NCBI RefSeq assembly: GCF_000160455.2 | Contig: NZ_ACJX03000001.1 | Span: forward strand, 754,001-818,000 | Direction: 5' to 3' | DNA length: 64,000 nucleotides | Source of the DNA: Acetomicrobium hydrogeniformans ATCC BAA-1850 | GTDB taxonomy: Bacteria > Synergistota > Synergistia > Synergistales > Acetomicrobiaceae | Shown: piece by piece, positions 27,188-36,983 of the stretch | Numbering within the stretch: the stretch's first letter is position 1 | How the letters are laid out: every line of letters begins with the position of its first letter | The notes under the pieces: generated by a model | Seen by the model: only the letters and a program-made list of their open reading frames with translations | Database searches by the model: none | Told to the model about the DNA's origin: nothing | Position numbers and translations under genes: made by a program

Positions 27188-28285
27188 TTACTTTTTGTAA
27201 CGCCTTTTGTAGAAAGGCGTCTCTACCACCTTGGCAAGCCTGTCCTTTCCCCTTATATCGACATGCACTTCTCGACCGATTTCTACATAATCGATATCCA
27301 ACAATGCCAGAGCAAGATACTTTTCAAGCGACGGGGCATACGAACCTGATGTTATCACACCAACACTTTTGCCCTGTGACTTCACCTCGTAACCATGCCT
27401 CGGTACGCCCTTCTCGACCATCTCAAGGCCAGCTATCTTGCGCTTTAAACCCTTCTCCTTTTGTTCCAGGAGGCTCGCTCTCCCAATAAAATCTTCCTTG
27501 GACAGCTTAACGAAGAAGCCCAGACCGGCCTCAAGGGGAGTTATATCCTCCGACAGCTCCTGTCCGTACAAGGGCAGGCATGCCTCAAAACGCAAGGTAT
27601 CTCTTGCCCCAAGTCCCGCCGGGACCAGGCCTTCTTCCTTTCCGGCTTTGAGCAATTCGTCCCAAATATGACCTGCATCGCCAGGCAGCAGATAAAGTTC
27701 GAAGCCGTCCTCGCCGGTGTATCCAGTCCGCGAAAGCAAAAGGTCCACACCTCCCACCGATACACGGTCCTTAAAAGTATAGAATTTCATTTCATCCAAA
27801 GCGACATCGGTAAGCTTTTGAAGTATGCCCTCTGCTTTAGGGCCTTGGATAGCTATCTGAGCGTATGAATCCGATACGTCTTCCGCCTTGACGTCGAACT
27901 TTTTCGATTTATCAACAATCCATTGGTAATCCTTATCTTTATTGGCAGCGTTTACGACCAAGAGGAAGCGATTTTCATCGTACATATATATCAACAAATC
28001 GTCTACAACTCCGCCATGTTCGTAGCACATAGGAGAATACATCACCTTACCCGGGACCAACTTAGTTACGTCGTTGGTTACGAGGTAATTGATGAACTTC
28101 AAAGCGTCCTTACCCTCGACAGTTATTTCCCCCATGTGAGAGACATCGAACAGGCCTGCTGCCTTTCTGGTAGCCAAATGCTCTTCGACTATGCCGCTGT
28201 ATTGCACGGGAAGGGCCCATCCAAAGAAATCTACCACACGACCGCCCAACGCGACGTGTTTCTCGTAAAGAGGCGTCTTTCTCAT
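27188..28285 (-). CDS. gcvT: Aminomethyltransferase (glycine cleavage T protein)
   Basis: About 365 residues. T protein transfers the one-carbon unit to tetrahydrofolate and releases ammonia. Motifs: TPLYEKHVALGGRVVDFFGW at the start, GLFDVSHMGEI, the folate-site DDLLIYMYDENRFLLVVNA, and the C-terminal SGSYAPSLEKYLALALL. ATG 28285 is chosen because of GGGAGGAGAGAGA upstream; the longer frame to 28354 adds a non-family extension. It is the first gene of the gcvT-H-PA-PB-lpd operon. I looked for a glycine riboswitch in the 110 bp upstream and saw none. Confidence 0.95.
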   Translation of the reverse strand: MRKTPLYEKHVALGGRVVDFFGWALPVQYSGIVEEHLATRKAAGLFDVSHMGEITVEGKDALKFINYLVTNDVTKLVPGKVMYSPMCYEHGGVVDDLLIYMYDENRFLLVVNAANKDKDYQWIVDKSKKFDVKAEDVSDSYAQIAIQGPKAEGILQKLTDVALDEMKFYTFKDRVSVGGVDLLLSRTGYTGEDGFELYLLPGDAGHIWDELLKAGKEEGLVPAGLGARDTLRFEACLPLYGQELSEDITPLEAGLGFFVKLSKEDFIGRASLLEQKEKGLKRKIAGLEMVEKGVPRHGYEVKSQGKSVGVITSGSYAPSLEKYLALALLDIDYVEIGREVHVDIRGKDRLAKVVETPFYKRRYKK

Positions 28286-28397
28286 TTCTCTCTCCTCCCT
28301 TTTTTCGTATTTCATCCATCTGCTTCTTATTCGATTACATCGAAGATGTACCATATATCATAGCATAGTGGCAATTGACAGGTAATATCTCAATTAA

Positions 28398-29774
28398 CTA
28401 TTTTAGCCTGGCATCGGCTTCCTCTTTAGATATTCTGGTGAGTTCATTGCGGGGCAACATCTTCAGCAGCTTCCAGCCAATATCTAGGGATTCGCTAATA
28501 TCTCTATCCTCATCGTAGCTTTGTTTTATAAAGGAGTTCTCGAAGGACCTCCCAAAATCCATGTAGGAGATGTCTATTTGGCTAAGCTCGTCTTCCCCGA
28601 TGACGCTCGCCAGAGCCCTGACGTCTTGGACCCTGCTGTAAGAAGCGTACAGTTGGCTTGCAAGGTCAGGATGGTCTTCTCTGGTGTAGCCCTTGCCTAT
28701 GCCGTCCTTCATGAGCCGCGAAAGGCTGGCCAATACATCTATGGGAGGATAGATTCCCCTGGAATCCAGCTCCCTCGATAACACGATTTGACCTTCCGTT
28801 ATGAATCCCGTGAGGTCTGGGATGGGGTGGGTAATATCGTCGTTGGGCATCGTGAGGATCGGGATTTGTGTCAGGCTTCCCTGGATCCCCTTCAAGACCC
28901 CGGCTCTTTCATAGAGGGAAGCAAGGTCGCTGTACATATAGCCCGGATAGCCCTTACGGCTTGGCACCTCGCCTTTGGCGACACCTACCTCCCTTAAGGC
29001 CTCACAGTAGTTCGTAATGTCGGTCATGATGACCAATACGTGCATATTGAGCTCGAAGGCCAGATACTCTCCCACGGTCAGGGCAAAGCGCGGCGTGGCT
29101 ATTCGCTCGATGACGGGATCATCGGCAAGGTTTAAGAAGACAACCATGTTTTTGGTGCGCCCCTTCTCGAAAAGTTCCTCCATAAAGTAAGCTGCATCAT
29201 CTCGTTTCACGCCTATCCCTGCAAAAACGACGGCAAAGTTTTCCTCCCCTACCAACTGGGACTGGTTGGCAATCTGCACGGCAAGCTTGTTGTGAGGTAG
29301 CCCGTTTCCCGAAAATATGGGAAGTTTCTGCCCTCTGATGAGTGTGGCCAATACATCTATGGCCGATATCCCCGTTTGAATGAAGTTTCTGGGATATACC
29401 CTTGCCATGGGATTTAAAGGAGATCCGTTAACATCCCTGCTATAGGCAGAATAAACGGGCCCGCAATCGTCCCTCGGTTCGCCCAAACCGGAAAACACTC
29501 TGCCGATAAGCGCAGGAGATAGTTTCATCTCGAGAGGCCTCCCTAAAAACCTTACGGCAGTCGTTTCTGGAACCAGGTCCGAAGTGCCGCTGAAAACCTG
29601 CACCAACGTGGCATCTTCGCCGTTCAAAACAACCTGTCCCAACCTGTGATCGCCGTTTTTCATCCTAATTTGAGCAAGCTCTCCAAAGCCCACGTCTGGT
29701 GTTCCTTTAAGCAGGACAAAGGGCCCATATATCTGGTCTACGCCCATGTGATCTATCAAGGGCATCGATATCAC
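28398..29774 (-). CDS. ntpB: V-type ATPase subunit B
   Basis: A 458-aa non-catalytic B subunit of the V1 head. It shows [19 protein letters not shown] and [19 protein letters not shown], where the degenerate P-loop marks the non-catalytic subunit, plus [15 protein letters not shown] and [16 protein letters not shown]. It is the last gene of the nine-gene ATPase operon; its start overlaps the A-subunit stop by 4 nt. Together with A it forms the A3B3 ring that couples ATP to rotation. Confidence 0.95.
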   Translation of the reverse strand: MISMPLIDHMGVDQIYGPFVLLKGTPDVGFGELAQIRMKNGDHRLGQVVLNGEDATLVQVFSGTSDLVPETTAVRFLGRPLEMKLSPALIGRVFSGLGEPRDDCGPVYSAYSRDVNGSPLNPMARVYPRNFIQTGISAIDVLATLIRGQKLPIFSGNGLPHNKLAVQIANQSQLVGEENFAVVFAGIGVKRDDAAYFMEELFEKGRTKNMVVFLNLADDPVIERIATPRFALTVGEYLAFELNMHVLVIMTDITNYCEALREVGVAKGEVPSRKGYPGYMYSDLASLYERAGVLKGIQGSLTQIPILTMPNDDITHPIPDLTGFITEGQIVLSRELDSRGIYPPIDVLASLSRLMKDGIGKGYTREDHPDLASQLYASYSRVQDVRALASVIGEDELSQIDISYMDFGRSFENSFIKQSYDEDRDISESLDIGWKLLKMLPRNELTRISKEEADARLK

Positions 29775-31549
29775 CTTCCCCTTGCAGCCAAACGTTCGCT
29801 GCCGGTCTTTTCCATGAAAGCATCAAGTTCCTCCCGTATTTTAGGCAGTTGAGCTTCCAACTCCTCTGACGATAACTCTTTGAGATGCACGAGGTTTGCC
29901 ACAGTATCTCCTCCTCTCAGAAGGGAAAAGGGCACCCCCTGCCTGATCAAGGCGGAAGCCCTGTCGTAAAAGTGCATTATCAAAGAAAGAATGGCAAAAC
30001 CCTTCGAAGGAGGCGAAAAGGAATCCGGACCAAAGGCGCCCTGCTGCAAGTAGCCGTTTTTAATCAAATAAGAAGTAAAGGCAACCAATCTCTCGCTGTC
30101 GGGCAATACATCCTCGCCAACAAGACGCACTATCTGCTGGATCCTTTCGTCTTCTGCTAATAGGTCCTTGGCCTTTTTTCTGAGCTCGCTCCAACCGGTA
30201 TCCACATTCAAGGAAAACCAGTCTTCGACCTCGCCAACATATTCGCTGTAGGAATCCACCCAGTTGATCGCAGGAAAGTGCCTGGCATTGGCCAAGCTTT
30301 TGTCCAGCGCCCAGAAACATCTCACGAACCTCTTGGTATGCCTTGTTACGGGCTCAGTGAAGTCTCCGCCAGGAGGCGATACGGCACCGATTATTGTAAC
30401 GCTTCCCATGTCGCCGTTAAGCGTTACCACCCTACCTGCCCGCTCATAGAATTCAGCAAGTCGGCTTGGCAGATAAGCGGGAAACCCCTCTTCAGCCGGT
30501 ATCTCTTCCATCCTTCCGGAGATCTCCCTCAAAGCTTCCGCCCATCTCGATGTCGAGTCGGCCATCACGGCCACATCGTATCCCATATCCCTGTAATATT
30601 CGGCCATGGTAATGCCGGTGTAGATGGAAGCTTCCCTTGCGGCCACAGGCATGTTTGACGTATTTGCCACCAATATGGTCCGCTCCATCAATGGCCTGCC
30701 CGAGCGGGGGTCTTCCAATTCAGGAAACTCCTCCAGGACATCGGTCATCTCGTTGCCTCGCTCCCCGCAACCTATGTACACCACAACTGTGGCCTCGCTC
30801 CATTTTGCCAACTGATGTTGAGTTACTGTCTTTCCCGTGCCAAATCCACCGGGGATGGCCGCGGCGCCACCCTTAGCGATCGGGAAAAATCCGTCTATGA
30901 CGCGCTGCCCTGTTATGAGGGGCTCTTTGGGCGTCAGGTGCTGCCTGCATGGCCTAGGCACCCTAACGGGCCAACGCTGTACCATAGGAATCTCTATCTC
31001 CTGGCCACGGCTATCCCTTACTTTAGCCACAGTTACGTCTGCTTTAAAGGTTCCCTTTGGCAGCACGAAGGTAAACTCGCCTTCTAGGCCCGGAGGGACC
31101 ATTACCTTATGGGAAACCAGAGGGGTTTCTTTTATAGTTGCTATGACGGTTCCCGAAGTTGCGATATCTCCAACTTTCACTTCGGGTTCTAATTCCCACG
31201 TCTTTTCGGTATCTATCTGAGGAACTTTTATACCTCTGGGGATGAAAATGCCACCCTTCTCATAAAGCGCCCCCAAAGGTCTTCCCACTCCGTCAAATAT
31301 GTTGCCTAGCAATCCGGGCCCAAGGGCGATGGAAAGCGGTTCTCCCCTGCCGAATACCGGCTCACCCGCTTTGAGTCCTTGAGTATCTTCGTAAACCTGT
31401 ATTGTGGCCTCATCTTCATCGATGCGTATGATTTCGCCCATCAGTCGCATTTCGCCCACATAAACCATCTCGTGCATAGCAAATTCACGTATGCCCCTGG
31501 CTTTGACCACAGGACCGTTTGTCATGATAATTATGCCCTGCTTTTCCAA
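29771..31549 (-). CDS. ntpA: V-type ATPase subunit A (catalytic)
   Basis: A 592-aa catalytic subunit. The Walker A motif is in [19 protein letters not shown], Walker B and the catalytic segment in [19 protein letters not shown], and the [20 protein letters not shown] block is conserved. The family's ~90-residue non-homologous insertion is present (about residues 110-205). It starts at TTG 31549 after GGGAGGAACGAAA. It probably hydrolyses or makes ATP depending on the ion gradient; a fermenter would mainly use it to build the gradient. Confidence 0.96.
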   Translation of the reverse strand: MEKQGIIIMTNGPVVKARGIREFAMHEMVYVGEMRLMGEIIRIDEDEATIQVYEDTQGLKAGEPVFGRGEPLSIALGPGLLGNIFDGVGRPLGALYEKGGIFIPRGIKVPQIDTEKTWELEPEVKVGDIATSGTVIATIKETPLVSHKVMVPPGLEGEFTFVLPKGTFKADVTVAKVRDSRGQEIEIPMVQRWPVRVPRPCRQHLTPKEPLITGQRVIDGFFPIAKGGAAAIPGGFGTGKTVTQHQLAKWSEATVVVYIGCGERGNEMTDVLEEFPELEDPRSGRPLMERTILVANTSNMPVAAREASIYTGITMAEYYRDMGYDVAVMADSTSRWAEALREISGRMEEIPAEEGFPAYLPSRLAEFYERAGRVVTLNGDMGSVTIIGAVSPPGGDFTEPVTRHTKRFVRCFWALDKSLANARHFPAINWVDSYSEYVGEVEDWFSLNVDTGWSELRKKAKDLLAEDERIQQIVRLVGEDVLPDSERLVAFTSYLIKNGYLQQGAFGPDSFSPPSKGFAILSLIMHFYDRASALIRQGVPFSLLRGGDTVANLVHLKELSSEELEAQLPKIREELDAFMEKTGSERLAARGR

Positions 31550-31562
31550 TTTCGTTCCTCCC

Positions 31563-32180
31563 CTATTGCCAAATCGTCATCAGCCTTTCAGTCAACGTAT
31601 CGCTCATCTCGACGACCTTAGTCTGCCAATCGGAGTTGACCTGCCGGTTGCCCCTGTCGTCGATCAACCACAGCCCCCCAAGTATAGGGGCTGGAGCGGA
31701 GTCAAACCTCATATCGATTTGAGGACGAAGCTCCTCGCTTTTAGATACGATCCTTTCTCCGAGGGGAGAATCTATCGCCGCAAGCCTCAAAGACCCCTTC
31801 TCAAGATCGACAAGGGCCTCTTGAGCTTCCAAAAGGAGGCCAAGGAGTATCATCCAATGATCTTCTCTGGACCTCAAGGCAACGAGTTCGTCCAAAAACA
31901 CGGCCTTGGCCTGGGTGATCAATCTATTCTGAAGGCGCAGCTTTTCCCTGGATACCTCCCTTTCGGCGGCCAGCAACTCCCGGCGTCTTATCTCTTCGGC
32001 CCTACGACGGGCATCGTTTATTATCAGATCGGCCTCCTGATCGATCTTGACCAATTCTTGAGAAAGCCATTCATCGGCTTCCCGTTGAGCCTTTTGCGTT
32101 ATCCTCATGACCTCGGCTTCTGCCTTATCCAAGATGAGATCTCTCAAAGCACCCAATTTCTGCGTATCTACGTCAGTCAC
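31563..32180 (-). CDS. ntpE: V-type ATPase subunit E (peripheral stalk)
   Basis: A 205-aa protein: a long charged N-terminal helix (LILDKAEAEVMRITQKAQRE, ADEWLSQELVKIDQEADLII) followed by a compact C-terminal domain, the layout of the E subunit that with G/H forms the stator. It begins at GTG 32180, which overlaps the F-subunit stop (GTGA). It lies 13 bp upstream of subunit A. Confidence 0.85.
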   Translation of the reverse strand: MTDVDTQKLGALRDLILDKAEAEVMRITQKAQREADEWLSQELVKIDQEADLIINDARRRAEEIRRRELLAAEREVSREKLRLQNRLITQAKAVFLDELVALRSREDHWMILLGLLLEAQEALVDLEKGSLRLAAIDSPLGERIVSKSEELRPQIDMRFDSAPAPILGGLWLIDDRGNRQVNSDWQTKVVEMSDTLTERLMTIWQ

Positions 32181-32488
32181 TCTATCTTCACCCCGATCGC
32201 TTCATGGAGGTACTTGGTCAGAAAATCGGCCTCTCTCGTCGTTCCGTGCCTATCGGGGATCTCAACCACCAGGGGAAGCTTTGCCTTTTCCCTGATTTCC
32301 TTGATAAGATCTGGGATTGTCGCAGCCGCCTTTTCGGTGATGAGAAGTATTCCTACGTCCTCCATCTGCAGCGCTTCATTTACGGCCTTCGCAGTCTCTT
32401 CAGATCCGTGTGCTTCCACTCCGGAGACCCCTGCAAGACGCATCCCGACGATGGAATCGTGATTATCGCTGATCAAATGTGCCCTCAT
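32177..32488 (-). CDS. ntpG: V-type ATPase subunit F
   Basis: A 103-aa Rossmann-like protein of the central shaft: AHLISDNHDSIVGMRLAGV at the start, VGILLITEKAAATIPDLI in the middle and PLVVEIPDRHGTTREADFL near the end, matching subunit F. It binds subunit D in the rotor. It overlaps subunit E by 4 nt and follows subunit K by 1 nt. Subunit naming for this position varies between systems. Confidence 0.88.
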   Translation of the reverse strand: MRAHLISDNHDSIVGMRLAGVSGVEAHGSEETAKAVNEALQMEDVGILLITEKAAATIPDLIKEIREKAKLPLVVEIPDRHGTTREADFLTKYLHEAIGVKIE

Positions 32489-32489
32489 T

Positions 32490-32894
32490 TCACATCCTTC
32501 CCAGTATCAAGAGGGCTATGATAAGACCGTAAATGGCGATCCCTTCGGCCAGCCCCAAGAAGATCAAGGTCGAACCTAGCATCTCCGGCTTTTCGCCCAC
32601 AACCCCCAGAGCCGATGATCCCACAATGGCCACTGCAATGCCTGCCCCCAGACATCCAAGGCCGGCCGACAGAGCAGCTCCAAGATACCCCCAGCCTGAA
32701 ACGCTCGCTGCATCACCCTGAGCGTAGCTTACCGTCGGAAATATGGTCAAACAAAAGCCAATGCCCATGGCCAATGCCGTCAAAAATACGAAAGCCCTCA
32801 AAAGCCCTTTGCTATTCCTTGCCTTTCTTTTGCCCATGATCGCTCCTGTGCAGACCAAAAGGACAACCGCCATAACGACCAACTTAACTCCCAT
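32490..32894 (-). CDS. ntpK: V-type ATPase proteolipid subunit K, two-helix ion-binding hairpin with N-terminal extension
   Basis: About 134 residues. The last ~70 form one c-subunit hairpin: GWGYLGAALSAGLGCLGAGIA, then FLGLAEGIAIYGLIIALLIL with the ion-binding Glu. In front are two extra hydrophobic segments (VKLVVMAVVLLVCTGAIM and LLRAFVFLTALAMGIGFCL) that may be a cleaved or retained leader. After the Glu the residues are Gly-Ile, not the Ser/Thr found in Na+-binding rings, which favours protons; this is inference. ATG 32894 fits the AAGGGG RBS better than ATG 32903. Confidence 0.88.
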   Translation of the reverse strand: MGVKLVVMAVVLLVCTGAIMGKRKARNSKGLLRAFVFLTALAMGIGFCLTIFPTVSYAQGDAASVSGWGYLGAALSAGLGCLGAGIAVAIVGSSALGVVGEKPEMLGSTLIFLGLAEGIAIYGLIIALLILGRM

Positions 32895-32918
32895 AACGTT
32901 CATCCCCTTCTTGAAAGA

Positions 32919-34883
32919 TTACATTTGACTACGGCTGACAGACTCGCCGGTCTTTTCCCATCTGACGGGCTTGAAAGAAACGCCGCCACCCTTATAGAAC
33001 TTGCTGAAGAACTCGTAGTATTCCAACCTCAACGTCTGAATGAACACGATAAGTCCTTCCAGGCCAATTATCACGACGTTGCCTATAACCAATATGGCTA
33101 TCTTGGCAAAGAGTCCTCCCGGCAATGAAGTAACCATATCGGACAGCATGAACACGGCCAGCGATAACCCCACATGGTTCAAAGCAAAGGCGGCCAGACG
33201 TAAAAAGGAAATTGTATTACTCAAGAAACTCAACAGATTGTGGAATACTTCAAAAAGGTATAATCCTCCACTCTCATTTGCTGAAGAGGAAATCCTCTCC
33301 TTCAACAATATCCTGGCCAAAAGGTCTCTCAATATAATACATGTCAACAGGACACAAAGGAGAGTTGCCACCACCCAACCCGGTATAGGCAGGGGTTTAT
33401 GGCTCATCACCGCATATATTGCCCATGCTGCGGTAAGATAAAATATCAAACCGGCCATCCCTCTTCCGTCGAACAACATTCTTCCGAAATCCCGCTGCCT
33501 ATAACAAAGTATCATGTTTAGTATCATGCCAATCGTTACTATGGAAACGCCTATGACGAGCGAAAGGGACAGCATCTTGCCCATATCCTTCATTGGAGAC
33601 ATCCAAATAGCTGGTATTATGTCCTCGAAACCAAAGATGCTGCCGTAAAGAAAGCCAAAAAGGACCGAACTGCATGCAGCTGCCTTAACCACCGTGCCGA
33701 GGGACTTGCTCATCTTGCGTTTCTTTTGCAGCAGATGGGCAAGCAATCCCAAGACTAAGCCATGTCCTACATCCCCGAACATGAAACCGAAGAAAAGACA
33801 AAAGGTGACGGCGACAAAAAAGGACGGGTCAATTTCTCCGTAAGAAGGCAAGCTGTACATGGCCACGACGTGCTGGAAAGCCCTAACAAGCGGCAGGTTT
33901 CGCAGATACGTAGGGACCCTGATCTCGCTATAGGGAAGGTTCTTTTCCTCCTCGATCATTACCGTTGTCCTCGGCGCCTGATGCTCGATCAAGCTTTTAA
34001 GCTGTGCTAACATGTCCTCGGGTATCCATCCCGAGAGCACGTAAATATCGCCTATCTCACCCCTTCCCTTACACAGGTCATATATACGCTGCATGGTATA
34101 AACGGAGGAGTAAAGCTTTTCCAGCTCTTTCCTGCGCTTGTCCAAATAATCCTTTGCTGCCTTGGACAGGCCTTCTATGGCTCTAATTTTATTGTCTATC
34201 CTTTTTTGTAACGCTTCCGCAGGATTATCCGAAATTGTTTTTAATACATCATCTATGGAATAACCCTTGAAATAGACGGAATCTAAAAGCTTTTCTGCAC
34301 CTTCTTTATATTCAGGAATGGCGAAGGCCAACATCCACGTTTCGTGGTGCCAGCTGTACAGCTTCATGACCAGCATTGGCACGCTCTGGCTGCTTTCTTC
34401 TAAGCGCTTGAAGTTTTCGTCGGATAATTTGCCGAAGAACATCAACAAGTTCTGCGTATCAAGAAGCTCTTTCGGATCCATCTTGTTTTTAATCAATGCT
34501 TCGGCACAGACTAATATGGCTTTTAATTCATCCACTTCCTCCTGAAGAGATGACTTGCGCTCCGCCCAAAGTCGTAACTTTTCCGTTATTTTGCGAACCT
34601 CTGCCCTCATTCTCTCGTAGGTTTGTTCTTTCGTTACGGGTACGGGATGCGCTTCAGGAAGGCTTTCGCCAGCTGCCTGCCAGACGTAGGCCATCTCGGA
34701 TAACAGTTCGTCATACGGATTGTCGGTGGAAGTCTTTACTTTCGACCGCAGAGATCGATCACCCAATATGAGATCGAGCGACAGAGGTTGAAAACCTCCA
34801 AGCAGTATCATTTGGTTAGCAACATATTCCATTTCATCCTTTGGCCCTATCAGTGTAACGGCCAACATCCTTATTATCGCCAA
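32919..34883 (-). CDS. ntpI: V-type ATPase subunit I (a-subunit)
   Basis: A 654-aa stator/ion-channel subunit. The N-terminal ~340 residues are cytosolic with coiled-coil stretches (RKITEKLRLWAERKSSLQEE, KRRKELEKLYSSVYTM). The C-terminal half has about seven to eight membrane helices, including FFGFMFGDVGHGLVLGLLAH and FLSNTISFLRLAAFALNHVG, the latter carrying the essential channel arginine. TTG 34883 is preferred for its spacing to GGGAGG, though it overlaps the C-subunit stop by about 10 nt. Confidence 0.93.
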   Translation of the reverse strand: MAIIRMLAVTLIGPKDEMEYVANQMILLGGFQPLSLDLILGDRSLRSKVKTSTDNPYDELLSEMAYVWQAAGESLPEAHPVPVTKEQTYERMRAEVRKITEKLRLWAERKSSLQEEVDELKAILVCAEALIKNKMDPKELLDTQNLLMFFGKLSDENFKRLEESSQSVPMLVMKLYSWHHETWMLAFAIPEYKEGAEKLLDSVYFKGYSIDDVLKTISDNPAEALQKRIDNKIRAIEGLSKAAKDYLDKRRKELEKLYSSVYTMQRIYDLCKGRGEIGDIYVLSGWIPEDMLAQLKSLIEHQAPRTTVMIEEEKNLPYSEIRVPTYLRNLPLVRAFQHVVAMYSLPSYGEIDPSFFVAVTFCLFFGFMFGDVGHGLVLGLLAHLLQKKRKMSKSLGTVVKAAACSSVLFGFLYGSIFGFEDIIPAIWMSPMKDMGKMLSLSLVIGVSIVTIGMILNMILCYRQRDFGRMLFDGRGMAGLIFYLTAAWAIYAVMSHKPLPIPGWVVATLLCVLLTCIILRDLLARILLKERISSSANESGGLYLFEVFHNLLSFLSNTISFLRLAAFALNHVGLSLAVFMLSDMVTSLPGGLFAKIAILVIGNVVIIGLEGLIVFIQTLRLEYYEFFSKFYKGGGVSFKPVRWEKTGESVSRSQM

Positions 34884-35968
34884 GATAAAGCACCTCCCGG
34901 TATCAGAGGGCGTGCCAAAAAGGCTGCGGCAATTCGCCTGTTATAATCGTACCTCACGTCCTCGATGATGGTAATAATATCACCGACCTCAAGCTCCAAC
35001 AGCATCAAATAGGCAATCACGGTATGAAAAGAAGGAGATCCACTGCGAAAGGTGGATAAAGCCCTTTCGCGTAAGAACCTCTTCATATCCCTTTCCAAGG
35101 CAAGCTCGTCGTTGGGCGGCTCCGTACCGAATGCACGCAAGTAATGAGTGGTAGATAAGACGGACCAAAAGGACTCCATGTCCTCAGAAGAAGCTAACCT
35201 GTTTATCGTCGGCCCCTTTATCTTAAAGCGCACAGGGAGCAGGCGGTTTACGATCTCCTCGCGATTCATGACGTAAAAGCGCTTAGCTCTGTAACAAAAG
35301 TAGATGTTGAGGATATCGATCAAATTTCCCAATAAATTCAATACTTCAGTGCGTTCTAGGATGGGCAAATTCAGGGCTGCACGATATATATTAGAGATCA
35401 CATGAGCATCTACGGCAGATTCGCAGGAGTACAAGTTCCCCCTGCCTTTGAGCAACCAATCCACGGGTTCCCTCAGGACTGGATAATACTTCGTGGCCTT
35501 TAACGTCTTTATGAACTCCTCGAAGTCTTTGCAGGAAAGCAATGCGTCGAAGGGCAGAGTTACAAAAGGCAGTCCTTTAAGGCCCGACCTGAGAGATTCC
35601 CTTTCGCCTCTACCGGCAAAGAGCCATCGCATGACCTGCTTCAGCAATCCCGCCTGAAACCTCTCAACCCAGGCCTTCAAAAAAGCCATCCTTGCGCCGT
35701 TCAAATAGGGCAAAAAGGAGGCGGAGACGTACAGTGGAACGGCCAGCAGAGCGTGTTCCAGCTCAGCCCTGTGGACATTAGCCAACACGATCGTCTCCAG
35801 GTAGGGGGCATAACCCTCCTTCCTCCTCAGATAACCCGCTATTTCCTGAGGCGAATCGCACTCGAGCAAGGCCCAAAAGTCGTTATCGTCTAGCATCTTT
35901 CCAAATAGGACGTGGGCCTTTGCTCCCGTAGCTACACATTCGCCTGCGGATACGGGAGAGTAGCTCAT
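34874..35968 (-). CDS. ntpC: V-type ATPase subunit C (d-like connector)
   Basis: A 364-aa, mostly helical protein of the V-ATPase AC39/subunit C family that links the rotor shaft to the c ring. Visible blocks: LLKGRGNLYSCESAVDAHVI, NLLGNLIDILNIYFCYRAKRF, and the C-terminal IAYLMLLELEVGDIITIIEDV with RYDYNR, typical of the family. The start overlaps the H-subunit stop by 4 nt. Confidence 0.88.
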   Translation of the reverse strand: MSYSPVSAGECVATGAKAHVLFGKMLDDNDFWALLECDSPQEIAGYLRRKEGYAPYLETIVLANVHRAELEHALLAVPLYVSASFLPYLNGARMAFLKAWVERFQAGLLKQVMRWLFAGRGERESLRSGLKGLPFVTLPFDALLSCKDFEEFIKTLKATKYYPVLREPVDWLLKGRGNLYSCESAVDAHVISNIYRAALNLPILERTEVLNLLGNLIDILNIYFCYRAKRFYVMNREEIVNRLLPVRFKIKGPTINRLASSEDMESFWSVLSTTHYLRAFGTEPPNDELALERDMKRFLRERALSTFRSGSPSFHTVIAYLMLLELEVGDIITIIEDVRYDYNRRIAAAFLARPLIPGGALSWR

Positions 35969-36309
35969 TGACCTCTCGCCTTCTGCAAATAGGCGTTAAC
36001 CAATTCGGCTACGAGTCCTTTTATTACGGCTGGAGCGTTTTCGTTAAACCTCTTTTCCATTCTCTCTAACTCCTGCCGACCCAACGCTTCGATCTGTTGA
36101 GCTTCGGTCTGGGCGGAGGCCCTTGCAGAATCTACTATGGCCTTTGCCTGTTCTCTGGCTGCCTTTAATCTGGCCTCCCTCTCGGAAGCTGCTTTGCGCT
36201 TAGCTTCTTCTTCTATTTCTTCTGCCTTTCTCTTTGCTTCTTCTGTGATATTTTTTGCTTCGCTGTCGGCGCCCAAAAGCATCGCCAAAGCTTCCTGTAT
36301 AGAAGCCAT
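35965..36309 (-). CDS. V-type ATPase subunit H/G (peripheral stalk)
   Basis: A 114-aa protein that is almost all charged helix (KNITEEAKRKAEEIEEEAKR, REARLKAAREQAKAIVDSA), ending in a short domain (APAVIKGLVAELVNAYL). This is the stator partner of subunit E, as in archaeal AhaH. It is the second gene of the operon, 18 bp after subunit D, and its stop overlaps subunit C. Confidence 0.85.
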   Translation of the reverse strand: MASIQEALAMLLGADSEAKNITEEAKRKAEEIEEEAKRKAASEREARLKAAREQAKAIVDSARASAQTEAQQIEALGRQELERMEKRFNENAPAVIKGLVAELVNAYLQKARGQ

Positions 36310-36327
36310 CTTTCATGCTCCTTTCCT

Positions 36328-36951
36328 TCACTTCTTCTTTTCTAAATTTTCCTTCGCCTTTTTCATCCGTACGATGTCTTCCCTTTCGCCCTCTTCCAAC
36401 ACGTTTTCGATATACGCTATGGAGGATTTGTAGAAGGGAATGGCCACCTTTTCCAGTGCATTTACTCTTTTATGCGTCTTTTTAATTTGCACGGCCAACC
36501 TGTATACGCTCGTCTCCACAGCAGCCAATCGGGATATAAGCTCGAGCACTCTCCTGAAGGCGCTGTAGGCTATATCCAGAGAGCCCGAAGTGCCGTAAAA
36601 GGAATAGCTTGGTTTTAGAGAGGCATCTACGGGATCGATCTCCGGAATCTCGACTCCCATGATGGATTTAAGCCTTATGATGAAATCCTCTTCCTCAGGA
36701 ACTGCCATGGCGATATCCTCTACGACGTCTATACCCATAGATATATTCGCCCTTTCCAAGGCCTTATAGGCATCGGCAAAGACGGATGCCATCTCCCTTT
36801 GCAAATCCTTAGCATCATCTATATGTTTGACCAACTCCATCATGAGAATTTGCCGTTTTCTCTCGAGCAGGTCGTGTCCTTTTTGCGCCAGGGACGCCGT
36901 GCGGATCATTCGCATCAATGCGCCTCGAGTCGGCGTAACTTTAGAAGCCAC
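36328..36951 (-). CDS. ntpD: V-type ATPase subunit D (central shaft)
   Basis: A 207-aa coiled-coil protein: VTPTRGALMRMIRTASLAQK at the start and RRVLELISRLAAVETSVYRL, KKTHKRVNALEKVAIPFY toward the end, the two long helices of the V1 axle. It starts at GTG 36951 after GGAGCTGGTGGATA. It is the first ATPase gene here, while in most operons D comes last. The oxidoreductase gene ends 32 bp upstream and may share the transcript. Confidence 0.92.
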   Translation of the reverse strand: MASKVTPTRGALMRMIRTASLAQKGHDLLERKRQILMMELVKHIDDAKDLQREMASVFADAYKALERANISMGIDVVEDIAMAVPEEEDFIIRLKSIMGVEIPEIDPVDASLKPSYSFYGTSGSLDIAYSAFRRVLELISRLAAVETSVYRLAVQIKKTHKRVNALEKVAIPFYKSSIAYIENVLEEGEREDIVRMKKAKENLEKKK

Positions 36952-36983
36952 TATCCACCAGCTCCTTTAAAGGCTTGCCTTTG

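Noticed and set aside
28286-28397. Glycine riboswitch upstream of gcvT
   Set aside because: The gap is only about 110 bp and shows none of the conserved tandem-aptamer sequence.
31491-32462. A 323-aa open frame on the plus strand
   Set aside because: It lies antisense across ATPase subunits A, E and F, which have clear family motifs. Its sequence shows no domain.
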